Assembly: GCA_036506495.1 (NCBI GenBank)
Contig: DASXRQ010000112.1
Coordinates: 1-6,823 of the forward strand
DNA from: DASXRC01 sp036506495
GTDB lineage: Bacteria; Actinomycetota; Actinomycetes; Mycobacteriales; Micromonosporaceae
Reading direction: 5' to 3'
DNA: 6,823 nucleotides
The notes beneath the pieces are model-generated. The model saw nothing but the letters and a program-made list of their open reading frames with translations. It made no database searches and was not told where the DNA came from. Shown here piece after piece: positions 1-5,984 of this stretch (the first letter of the stretch is position 1; each line of letters starts with the position of its first letter). The position numbers were made by a program, and so were the translations under genes.

Positions 1-1
1 C

Positions 2-178
2 CTATCCCTGGTCTGGGCCGTCCTCGACCGCGCCGGCCGCAGCTGGCGCGGACTGACCATGACCCCGACCGGGCTGCGCCTGCTGCAAGACCTCCGCCGC
101 CAACTCCTCCACCCACCCACCCAGCTACCGGCCCGCACACCCATCGGCAACCACGACACCGTCAACACCGCCGCGTAA
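2..178 (+). CDS. IS256/mutator-type transposase, C-terminal fragment (5' end outside window)
   Basis: An open frame enters from the left edge and stops at TAA 176-178, giving the last 58 residues of a protein. It begins LSLVWAVLDRAGRSWRG and continues TMTPTGLRLLQDLRRQL, followed by a low-complexity Pro/Thr/Asn tail ending in NTAA. From memory, the LSLVWAVLDRA...WRG segment is typical of the extreme C-terminus of a group of actinobacterial IS256/mutator transposases. These DDE enzymes cut and join the ends of their own element. The catalytic residues would lie upstream, outside the window, so activity cannot be judged. The tail includes a short (ACCC)n run at 111-123. The gene converges on ndk, 110 bases away. 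The family assignment is by recall of the C-terminal motif and was not searched; a different DDE transposase family is the main alternative. Confidence 0.6.
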   Translation, partial: LSLVWAVLDRAGRSWRGLTMTPTGLRLLQDLRRQLLHPPTQLPARTPIGNHDTVNTAA

Positions 179-206
179 CCTGACCCCCGAAGCGAACCCA
201 CGCCCG

Positions 207-234
207 CCATTTACACCGAACCCGGGACGCGACC
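207..234. mobile_element. Possible right end of the IS256-like element
   Basis: About 30 bases after the transposase stop lies CCATTTACACC followed by GGGACGCGACC. IS256-family terminal repeats commonly carry a GTGTAAA core near the end of the element, and this stretch shows it on the minus strand (GGTGTAAATGG). The position just downstream of the transposase stop fits a right terminal repeat. The left end is outside the window, so no inverted-repeat match or target duplication can be shown and the exact boundary is unknown. Confidence 0.35.
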
Positions 235-288
235 AACCGGCCCGCGACACCCCTACTGTGACGAAGTTGGGCTGCCGGAGCCGGGCGG

Positions 289-699
289 TCACGTGAGCTC
301 GGGGAACCAGAGGGCGATCTCGCGCTTCGCGCTCTCCGCCGAGTCGGACGCGTGGACCAGGTTCTCGCGGTTGGATAGCGACAGGTCACCGCGGATGGTG
401 CCGGCGGCGGCCCTGCGACCATCGGTGACGCCGACGAGGCCCCGGACGACCTCGATCGCCTCGTCGCCGGAGACGATCATGGCGATCAGCGGACCGCCGG
501 TCATGAAGGTCTTCAGCGGCGGATAGAACGTCTTCTCCACATGCTCGGCGTAGTGCCGGTCCGCGAGGTCGGCGTCCATTGTGCGCAGAACCATGGCGTC
601 GATCAGGAGACCCTTCCGCTCGAACCGGCTGATGATCTCGCCCGACAATCCGCGGCGTAACGCGTCCGGTTTGATCAATACAAGCGTCCGCTCGGACAC
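289..699 (-). CDS. ndk: Nucleoside diphosphate kinase
   Basis: This 136-residue cytosolic enzyme transfers the gamma-phosphate of a nucleoside triphosphate to a nucleoside diphosphate through a phosphohistidine, which balances NTP and dNTP pools. The length is that of a normal bacterial Ndk, and every expected site is visible. These are Lys10 in the first strand (TLVLIKPDA), Phe58, Arg86, Thr92, Arg103 (GTIRGD), Asn113, and the nucleophile His116 in NLVHASDS. The family pattern allows Ala or Gly after the histidine, so Ala117 is not a defect. The start is GTG at 699-697, supported by GGGAGG at 711-706 with a six-base spacer. In many actinobacteria ndk follows valS-folC-DUF4233; here an opposite-strand gene separates them, so ndk probably uses its own promoter in 700-830. 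No convincing terminator is seen between its stop and the IS fragment. Identity is very secure. Confidence 0.98.
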   Translation of the reverse strand: MSERTLVLIKPDALRRGLSGEIISRFERKGLLIDAMVLRTMDADLADRHYAEHVEKTFYPPLKTFMTGGPLIAMIVSGDEAIEVVRGLVGVTDGRRAAAGTIRGDLSLSNRENLVHASDSAESAKREIALWFPELT

Positions 700-738
700 G
701 GGTTGCCTCCCGAGGATGGTTGTTCGTCACGCGCAGTC

Positions 739-744
739 AGCCTA
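739..744 (-). promoter_or_regulatory. Candidate -10 element for ndk
   Basis: On the minus strand TAGGCT fits the actinobacterial TANNNT -10 consensus. It would place the transcription start near 732, about 33 bases ahead of the GTG and upstream of the ribosome binding site at 711-706. No good -35 hexamer is seen at 16-18 bases, so the call is weak. ndk does need a promoter here because the upstream neighbour is divergent. Confidence 0.25.
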
Positions 745-777
745 CCGACCGGGCGGCGCGCCGTAACGGCTCGGGCC

Positions 778-806
778 TTCCCACGGCCGCGTGGCCCGCC
801 TAACCT
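778..806 (+). promoter_or_regulatory. Candidate sigma70-type promoter for the 831-1679 gene
   Basis: TTCCCA at 778-783 (four of six matches to TTGACA) is followed after 17 bases by TAACCT at 801-806 (TANNNT). Transcription would start near 813, just ahead of the GGGAGG ribosome binding site at 819-824 and the GTG start at 831. The spacer contains a short inverted repeat, CCACG/CGTGG at 781-794, which could be an operator or chance in GC-rich DNA. Confidence 0.4.
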
Positions 807-830
807 GTCGGTAACCGTGGGAGGTCAACA

Positions 831-1679
831 GTGGCGAACGGCCGCCGCAGTCCGGTGGCAACCGTGCGCAGGGTGGTCGCGACGGTCCTGGGTACCGTCG
901 CGGTCTTCATCACCTTCTTCGGCGCCGGCTCCGGGAGCTGGTCCGTCGCCGCACTGGGTGTCGCGGTGCTCGTTCTCGCGGTGAGCCTGGTCGTGGTTTC
1001 CGCCGTCCGCGGCGGCGCCCGGGCGTGGATCGCGGGCACCGCGCACGTCGTCAGCGCATCCGAGCCACCGGCCTCGTCGACGTACGGCCGGTGCGAACTA
1101 CAAGTGGTCATCAACGCCCCCGGGCTACCGGCGGCGGCCGTGAAGATAATCGACCCGCGCGTACCGGTCGCGAAATGGCCCGACGCGGGCACGACCCTGC
1201 CGATCACCGTGTCGGTCGACGACGTCCGGCGGGTGCGGATCCAGTGGGACGGCGTGCTGACCCACGCCGAGGCCGCGATGCGCGAGGAGTTCGGCGAGCC
1301 GGCCGTCGTGGTCGAGGACCTCGACTTTCAAGAAGAGCTGCGGATGCCTGCGCCACGACCGCCCGCTCCACGGCGACCCGCCACAGTGGACATCGACGAA
1401 CGCGTCATCCACACCGAGCCGGTCGCCGTGCCCATCGTCGAGGCCGTCCCGGTGTCCCCCGGTGCGCCGTCGGCCGACACCGGGGCCGGACCCGCGGCCC
1501 CGTGGGCCGCGCCCAAGCCGCGCAGGCCCAGCCCACGCCCCCGCCGGCGACGTCCCTCGGCCGAGGGGGGCGGCTCAGCCGAGGATGGTGCGCCGGACGT
1601 ACAGCACGTACGCCCAGACCAGGCTGAAGACAACGCCGATCGCCGCCAGCGACCAGTGCAGGAACCCGGCGAGCAGTAG
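831..1679 (+). CDS. Unnamed two-helix membrane protein with a soluble domain and basic Pro-rich tail
   Basis: I cannot name this 282-residue protein. Residues 1-13 are basic. Two hydrophobic helices follow at about 14-33 and 38-59, then a compact, probably beta-rich domain at about 65-150. This domain holds YGRCEL (the only cysteine, Cys88), IDPRVPVAKWPD and VRRVRIQWD. After an acidic stretch (about 151-170) comes a long Pro/Ala/Arg-rich, probably disordered tail with a PRPRRRR cluster near 235-241. It resembles hypothetical proteins I recall from Micromonosporaceae. The helix pair followed by a small beta domain loosely recalls DUF3592-type proteins, but that is speculation. The GTG start at 831 is supported by GGGAGG at 819-824. 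The last 34 residues (249-282) are antisense to the DUF4233 gene: the complement of that gene's TGA is read here as Ser249. The tail may therefore be poorly conserved, and a frame error at the G-run 1565-1570 cannot be excluded. Confidence 0.75.
   Translation: MANGRRSPVATVRRVVATVLGTVAVFITFFGAGSGSWSVAALGVAVLVLAVSLVVVSAVRGGARAWIAGTAHVVSASEPPASSTYGRCELQVVINAPGLPAAAVKIIDPRVPVAKWPDAGTTLPITVSVDDVRRVRIQWDGVLTHAEAAMREEFGEPAVVVEDLDFQEELRMPAPRPPAPRRPATVDIDERVIHTEPVAVPIVEAVPVSPGAPSADTGAGPAAPWAAPKPRRPSPRPRRRRPSAEGGGSAEDGAPDVQHVRPDQAEDNADRRQRPVQEPGEQ
1554..1567. repeat. Perfect 14-base palindrome at the convergent gene ends
   Basis: CCCTCGGCCGAGGG is a perfect palindrome lying 8 bases beyond the DUF4233 stop and inside the 3' part of the opposing gene. 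A second GCCGAGG copy at 1578-1584 could pair with CCTCGGC at 1555-1561, giving an alternative hairpin with a 16-base loop. It may help end the valS-folC-DUF4233 transcript. No T-run follows on the minus strand, so terminator function is only a possibility. Confidence 0.35.
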
Positions 1680-1946
1680 CAGCCCCTGCAGGACGGTCGC
1701 GGCGTACCACGCCCAGCGGTGCCGGATCAGGCCGGCGAGCACGACCGCGCTCACAGCGAGCGCGACGATGGCGGCGATCGCCGCTCCCGTCAGGTCGCCG
1801 CCGAGCACCCGGATCGGTTGTATGCCGAGCAGCAGGACGACCGCCTCGATGACGAGCGCGCCGGCGCCCAGGCCGCGCATCGCCGCGCCGGGGTTGCGCA
1901 GGCCCGAACGCGGCCTGTCCGGCCGCTGGTCGTCAGGGGCGTTCAT
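1575..1946 (-). CDS. DUF4233 family membrane protein
   Basis: This 123-residue protein matches the actinobacterial DUF4233 family (Rv2446c-like), known for sitting directly after folC; its biochemical role is not established. A short hydrophilic N-terminus (about 1-24, Asp/Arg/Pro-rich) is followed by four predicted membrane helices at about 26-46, 51-73, 78-97 and 99-117. The end is the family-like WAYVLYVRR segment and a short basic tail. The ATG at 1946-1944 overlaps the folC stop as ATGA. No Shine-Dalgarno sequence is visible in the 25 bases before it, so translation is probably coupled to folC. The longer open frame upstream in the same phase is antisense-free overlap with folC coding and has no family similarity, so the ATGA start is preferred. 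The 3' end overlaps the convergent plus-strand gene by 105 bases. Its conserved position beside folC and valS suggests a folate or envelope link, but this is inference. Confidence 0.9.
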   Translation of the reverse strand: MNAPDDQRPDRPRSGLRNPGAAMRGLGAGALVIEAVVLLLGIQPIRVLGGDLTGAAIAAIVALAVSAVVLAGLIRHRWAWYAATVLQGLLLLAGFLHWSLAAIGVVFSLVWAYVLYVRRTILG

Positions 1947-3295
1947 CGTTTGAGCAGCCGGCGGGCGTCGGCGACCGTGACGATGGAGCCGGTGATGAGC
2001 ACGCCGACGCCGCTCAGCTCGCCCACGACGTCCTCCTCGGCGAGATTCACCGCCGCCTCGATCGCGTCGGGCATGTCCGTCGCGAGGCGTACCCGCTCTT
2101 CGCCGAAGACCTCCACCGCCAGAGCCGCGAGCTTGTCCGCGGACATCGAGCGCGGCGAGGTGTTGCGGGTGACCACGACCGCGTCGACCACCGGTTCGAG
2201 CAGCTCGAGCAGCCCGTGGGCATCCTTGTCGTCCAGCACGGCGAGCACCGCGATGAGGCGGCTGAACGCGAACTCCTCCTGCAGCGCGGCCACCGTCGCG
2301 GTCATGCCGTGCGGGTTGTGCGCACCGTCGAGGAGGATCGTCGGTGCCGTGCGCACCCGCTCCAGCCGACCGGGGGAGCTCGTCATGGCGAACCCCTCGC
2401 GCACGACCTCCGCGTCGAGCTGGCGGCTCGCGCCGGCGCCGAGGAACGCCTCGACGGCGGCGAGCGCGACCACCGCGTTCTGCGCCTGATGGGCGCCGTG
2501 CAGCGGCAGAAAGATCTCCTCGTACACCCCGCCGAGGCCCTGCAGAGTGAGCACCTGACCGCCGATGGCCAGGGAGCGGCGCAGCACGCCGAACTCGCTG
2601 CCTTCGCGGGCGATGGGCGCGCCGACCTCCGCGCACCGCTCCAGGATCGGGCGCGCGGCGTCCTCGTCCTGGGCCGCCGAGACGACTGTCGCTCCCGGGT
2701 GGATGATGCCCGACTTGGCGTACGCGATGTCGGCGATCGTGTCGCCGAGCCATTCGGTGTGGTCCAGCCCGATCGGGGTGATCACGCAGATCGGCGCGTG
2801 CAGGACGTTCGTGGAGTCCTCCGCCCCGCCGAGCCCGACCTCGACGATCGCCACATCAACCGGGGCGTCCGCGAACGCCGCGAACGCCAGCGTCGTGGTC
2901 ATGTCGAAGTACGTCAGGGGTTCATCCGACCGCCGGTCCACGAGCGCGGCGACGGGCTCCACCTCTCGATACGTGGCGACGAACCGTTCCTCGTCGATCG
3001 GCTCCCCATCGAGGCTGATCCGCTCTCGCACGGTATCCAGGTGCGGGCTCGTATACCGTCCGGTGTGCAGCCCGTGGGCGCGCAGCAGCGAATCCACGAT
3101 CCGCGCCGTGGACGTCTTGCCGTTCGTCCCGGTCAGGTGGATCGAGGGGTACGCCCGCTGCGGGCTACCCAGCAGATCCAGCAGTTCACCGATGCGGGCG
3201 AGGTCGAAGACGTACCGGGTGAAGCCGCGCGCGAGCAGCGCAGCCTCGATCTCGTCGAAATCCCCGGAGCGGCCGGGCGCGGGAACGGTGCTCAT
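1943..3295 (-). CDS. folC: Bifunctional dihydrofolate synthase / folylpolyglutamate synthase
   Basis: FolC is a cytosolic Mur-ligase-fold enzyme. It joins glutamate to dihydropteroate and then extends the gamma-glutamyl chain of reduced folates, using ATP. The 450-residue length is normal. Visible landmarks are the ATP loop TGTNGKTST (55-63, Lys60), YTSPHL (81-86), EVGLGG (152-157), the Mg/ATP region GLDHTEWLG (176-184) and the lysine of AYAKSG (Lys194, usually carbamylated). Further on are HGAHQAQNA (266-274), SPGRLE (Arg310) in the linker, and DGAHNPHG (323-330) in the C-terminal domain. The ATG at 3295-3293 overlaps the valS TGA as ATGA. A GGAGG at 3313-3309 inside valS could assist, although its 13-base spacing is long. 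It is followed by DUF4233 through another ATGA overlap, so all three genes are probably read from the valS promoter. I cannot tell from sequence whether both activities are present; bifunctionality is assumed from the bacterial family. Confidence 0.97.
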   Translation of the reverse strand: MSTVPAPGRSGDFDEIEAALLARGFTRYVFDLARIGELLDLLGSPQRAYPSIHLTGTNGKTSTARIVDSLLRAHGLHTGRYTSPHLDTVRERISLDGEPIDEERFVATYREVEPVAALVDRRSDEPLTYFDMTTTLAFAAFADAPVDVAIVEVGLGGAEDSTNVLHAPICVITPIGLDHTEWLGDTIADIAYAKSGIIHPGATVVSAAQDEDAARPILERCAEVGAPIAREGSEFGVLRRSLAIGGQVLTLQGLGGVYEEIFLPLHGAHQAQNAVVALAAVEAFLGAGASRQLDAEVVREGFAMTSSPGRLERVRTAPTILLDGAHNPHGMTATVAALQEEFAFSRLIAVLAVLDDKDAHGLLELLEPVVDAVVVTRNTSPRSMSADKLAALAVEVFGEERVRLATDMPDAIEAAVNLAEEDVVGELSGVGVLITGSIVTVADARRLLKR

Positions 3296-5901
3296 GCCGC
3301 CGGCAGTGCCTCCAGGGCGGCGGCGATCCGGGCGAGGTCGGCCTCGGCCGCCGCGAGTCGGGCGGAGATCTTCCCTACCACGTCTGCTGGCGCTCTGTCC
3401 ACGAAGGACGGATTACCGAGCTTGGCGCGGCACTGCGCTGCCTCCTTCTCGGCGGCGGCCCGGTCCTTCTCCAGGCGCGCCCGTTCGGCCGCGACGTCGA
3501 TCGAGCCTCGCGTGTCGACGGCGACGTGGACACCGCCGGTGACCGCCAGCTGCGCGGTATCGGCGAAGTCCGGGCCGGGCGCGTCAAGGCGGACCAGTGA
3601 CCGGATCAGGGGCTCGTGCGCGGCGATGCCCACCTCGGCCAGGCCGTTCAGTCTGGCGGCGACCCACTGGCCGGGCCTGAGGCCCTGCTCGGAGCGGAAC
3701 CGGCGCACCTCCGTGACCACGGCCTGCAGCGCGGCAACTTCCTCCTCGGCGGGATCGTCGATATACGCCTTGTCGACCTGCGGCCACGCCGCGGTGACAA
3801 GGGTCTCGCCGCCGGTCAGCGCCGTCCACAACTCCTCGGTCACGAACGGAACCACCGGATGGAGCAGGCGCAGCAACTGGTCGAGCATGTGCCCGAGCAC
3901 CCGCCGGGTGCGCTCCGCGTCCGCGCCGCCCGTCGCGAGCACGGGCTTGCTGAGCTCGAGGTACCAGTCACAGACGTCGTCCCACGCGAAGTGGTAGAGC
4001 GTTTCGCAGACCTTCGCCAGCTCGTACGCCTCGAATTCCTCGTCCACCTCGGCCGTCACGTGCTGCAGCCGGGACAGGATCCACCGGTCCACCGTGGACA
4101 GTTCCTCCGTCGGTGGCAGGTCGCCGCCGGCCGCCGCACCGTTGATCAGAGCGAACCGGGTGGCGTTCCAGAGTTTGTTGCAGAAGTTCCGCGAGCCCTG
4201 GGACCACTCCTCGCTCACGGGGACGTCCGCGCCGGGGTTGGCTCCCCGGGCCAGCGTGAATCGGGTGGCATCCGCCCCGAACCGGTCGATCCAGTCCAGC
4301 GGATCCACGACGTTGCCGAACGATTTCGACATCTTCTTGCCGTACTGGTCGCGGACCATGCCGTGCAGCGCGACGACGTCGAAGGGTTGGCGCCCGCCCA
4401 TGGCGTACAGGCCGAACATCATCATCCGGGCGACCCAGAAGAACAGGATGTCGTACCCCGTGACGAGCACGCTGGTCGGGTAGAACTTGGCCAGGTCCGG
4501 GGTCTGTTCCGGCCAGCCGAGCGTCGAGAACGGCCACAGGGCGCTCGAGAACCAGGTGTCCAGCACGTCTTCGTCCTGCCGCCAGCCCTCGCCCGACGGC
4601 GGCTGCTCGTCCGGCCCGAGGCAGACGACCTCGTCGCTCGGGCCGTACCAGACCGGGATCCGATGCCCCCACCACAGCTGGCGCGAGATGCACCAGTCGT
4701 GCATGTTGTCCACCCAGCCGAAGTACCGCTTCGAGAGTTCGACTGGCTCGATCCGCATGCGGCCGTCGCGCACCGCGTCCCCGGCGGCCTTGGCCAGCGG
4801 GCCGGTGTTGACGAACCACTGCAGCGACAGCCTCGGCTCGACGGTGGTCTTGCACCGGGAGCAGTGCCCGACCGCATGCACGTACGGGCGTCGCTCCGCG
4901 ACGATGCGGCCCTGCTCGCGCAGGGCAGCCACGATCGCGGGGCGAGCCTCGAACCTGTCCAGGCCCTGGAACGGGCCGTGCGCGGTGATGACGCCGCGCT
5001 CGTCCAGCACGGTCAGGCCCGGCAGGTGGTGCCGCTGGCCGATCTCGAAGTCGTTCGGATCGTGCGCCGGGGTCACCTTCACCGCGCCGGAGCCGAACTC
5101 GGGGTCGACGTGCGGATCGGCGACGATCGGAATGCGCCGGCCGGTCAGCGGCAGCTCGACCTCGGCGCCGACGAGGTGCCGGTACCGGTCGTCGTCCGGG
5201 TGTACGGCGACCGCGGTGTCGCCGAGCATGGTCTCAGCCCGCGTGGTCGCCACGACGATAGCCGTGTCGCCGTCGCCGTACCGCATCGACACGAGCTCGC
5301 CGTCGACCTCAGCGTGCTCGACCTCGATGTCGGAGAGCGCGGTGAGGCAGCGTGGGCACCAGTTGATGATCCGCTCGGCGCGGTAGACGAGGCCGTCGTC
5401 GTACAGCCGCTTGAAGATCGTCTGTACGGCGCGGGACAGCCCGTCGTCCATGGTGAAGCGCTCGCGGCTCCAGTCGACCGAGTCGCCGAGCCGACGCATC
5501 TGGCCCAGGATCGCTCCGCCGGACTCCGCCTTCCATTGCCACACCCGCTCAACGAACTTCTCCCGGCCGAGGTCATGTCGGGACATGCCCTGCGCGGCGA
5601 GCTGCCGCTCGACGACGTTCTGGGTGGCGATGCCGGCATGGTCCATCCCGGGCAGCCACAGGGTCTCGTACCCCTGCATGCGGCGACGCCGGACGAGGGT
5701 GTCCTGGATCGTGTGGTCCAGCGCGTGCCCGATATGCAGCGAACCGGTCACGTTCGGCGGGGGGATGACGATCGAGAACGGCGGCCGGTCACTCGCGGCA
5801 TCGGCCCGGAAGTACCCAGCCGATACCCACCGCTCGTACCTGCGCTGCTCCACGTCGCGCGGCTGGTACTGAGCGGGCAAGATCTCCGGTGTCTCGGTCA
5901 C
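3292..5901 (-). CDS. valS: Valyl-tRNA synthetase
   Basis: ValRS is a class I synthetase that activates valine with ATP, charges tRNA-Val and hydrolyses mischarged Thr-tRNA-Val. The 869-residue protein is full length. The N-terminal YERW segment and PPPNVTG (47-53) lead to the HIGH motif at 56-59. Cysteine pairs at 182/185 (NWCPRC) and 347/350 (HCSRC) look zinc-binding. The CP1 editing domain lies between them, with TTRAETMLGD (219-228) and GAVKVTPAHDPNDFE. The KMSKS loop is at 523-527. The alpha-helical anticodon-binding domain covers about 600-740, and a C-terminal coiled-coil arm, rich in Ala/Arg/Glu/Lys, covers about 803-867. The GTG start at 5901-5899 gives the N-terminus expected for actinobacterial ValRS. 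No usable Shine-Dalgarno precedes it, and TAGACT lies six bases upstream, which suggests leaderless translation. It heads the valS-folC-DUF4233 operon. No T-box leader fits in the short upstream gap. Confidence 0.98.
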   Translation of the reverse strand: MTETPEILPAQYQPRDVEQRRYERWVSAGYFRADAASDRPPFSIVIPPPNVTGSLHIGHALDHTIQDTLVRRRRMQGYETLWLPGMDHAGIATQNVVERQLAAQGMSRHDLGREKFVERVWQWKAESGGAILGQMRRLGDSVDWSRERFTMDDGLSRAVQTIFKRLYDDGLVYRAERIINWCPRCLTALSDIEVEHAEVDGELVSMRYGDGDTAIVVATTRAETMLGDTAVAVHPDDDRYRHLVGAEVELPLTGRRIPIVADPHVDPEFGSGAVKVTPAHDPNDFEIGQRHHLPGLTVLDERGVITAHGPFQGLDRFEARPAIVAALREQGRIVAERRPYVHAVGHCSRCKTTVEPRLSLQWFVNTGPLAKAAGDAVRDGRMRIEPVELSKRYFGWVDNMHDWCISRQLWWGHRIPVWYGPSDEVVCLGPDEQPPSGEGWRQDEDVLDTWFSSALWPFSTLGWPEQTPDLAKFYPTSVLVTGYDILFFWVARMMMFGLYAMGGRQPFDVVALHGMVRDQYGKKMSKSFGNVVDPLDWIDRFGADATRFTLARGANPGADVPVSEEWSQGSRNFCNKLWNATRFALINGAAAGGDLPPTEELSTVDRWILSRLQHVTAEVDEEFEAYELAKVCETLYHFAWDDVCDWYLELSKPVLATGGADAERTRRVLGHMLDQLLRLLHPVVPFVTEELWTALTGGETLVTAAWPQVDKAYIDDPAEEEVAALQAVVTEVRRFRSEQGLRPGQWVAARLNGLAEVGIAAHEPLIRSLVRLDAPGPDFADTAQLAVTGGVHVAVDTRGSIDVAAERARLEKDRAAAEKEAAQCRAKLGNPSFVDRAPADVVGKISARLAAAEADLARIAAALEALPAA

Positions 5902-5907
5902 CCTGCG

Positions 5908-5913
5908 AGTCTA
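5908..5913 (-). promoter_or_regulatory. -10 element for leaderless valS transcription
   Basis: On the minus strand TAGACT (TANNNT) ends six bases before the GTG start codon, which is the distance expected between a -10 element and the transcription start. The mRNA would then begin at or next to the GTG. The only purine-rich stretch nearby (GCAGG) abuts the start codon and cannot act as a normal ribosome binding site. No good -35 element is seen, which is common for actinobacterial TANNNT promoters. Confidence 0.5.
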
Positions 5914-5947
5914 CGGATTCGCGCCGACAAACCGGCACGCACATGCC

Positions 5948-5956
5948 TGTTACGCT
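5948..5956 (+). promoter_or_regulatory. Extended -10 promoter for the 5985-6632 gene
   Basis: TGTTACGCT contains the hexamer TACGCT at 5951-5956 preceded by a TGN extension, which can replace a -35 element. Transcription would start near 5963, leaving a leader of about 22 bases that contains the ribosome binding site at 5972-5978. It is divergent from, and about 35 bases away from, the proposed valS -10 element. Confidence 0.45.
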
Positions 5957-5971
5957 CCTAGCCGGCAGGCG

Positions 5972-5978
5972 GGAAGGA
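5972..5978 (+). promoter_or_regulatory. Ribosome binding site that fixes the start at 5985
   Basis: GGAAGGA lies six bases before ATG 5985. In-frame GTG 5889 and ATG 5943 upstream lack any Shine-Dalgarno sequence. Starting at 5889 would also overlap the beginning of valS, so 5985 is preferred. Confidence 0.7.
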
Positions 5979-5984
5979 CGCACG

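Noticed and set aside
262..288. Terminator after ndk in the CCGGAGCCGGG-like stretch
   Set aside because: The possible stems are four bases with a loop too tight to form, and no T-run follows on the minus strand.
1461..1627. Frameshift near the G6 run (1565-1570) breaking the 831-1679 gene
   Set aside because: Neither alternative frame gives a clearly better C-terminus: one stops at 1627 with Arg/Thr-rich residues. The single open frame is kept, with the doubt noted.
1575..2753. Long minus-strand frame (392 codons) containing DUF4233 at its end
   Set aside because: Its upstream part overlaps folC out of frame and is Arg/Gly-rich noise. The family-like protein begins at the ATGA start at 1946.
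2216..3997. 593-codon open frame on the plus strand across folC and the valS 3' end
   Set aside because: It is a shadow of two well-supported genes on the other strand, with low-complexity Arg/Ala/Ser composition and no motif.
3616..5961. 781-codon open frame on the plus strand opposite valS
   Set aside because: It is codon-aligned antisense to valS, where GC-rich codons make stops rare. The translation is Arg/Gly/Val/Asp-rich with no recognisable domain, while valS is unmistakable.
5889..5984. 32-residue upstream extension of the 5985 gene from GTG 5889
   Set aside because: It has no ribosome binding site, would overlap the start of valS and would include the proposed promoter. GGAAGGA clearly marks ATG 5985.
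5902..5984. T-box or other riboswitch ahead of valS
   Set aside because: The gap is only 83 bases and shared with a divergent promoter. No T-box core sequence or antiterminator hairpin is seen.
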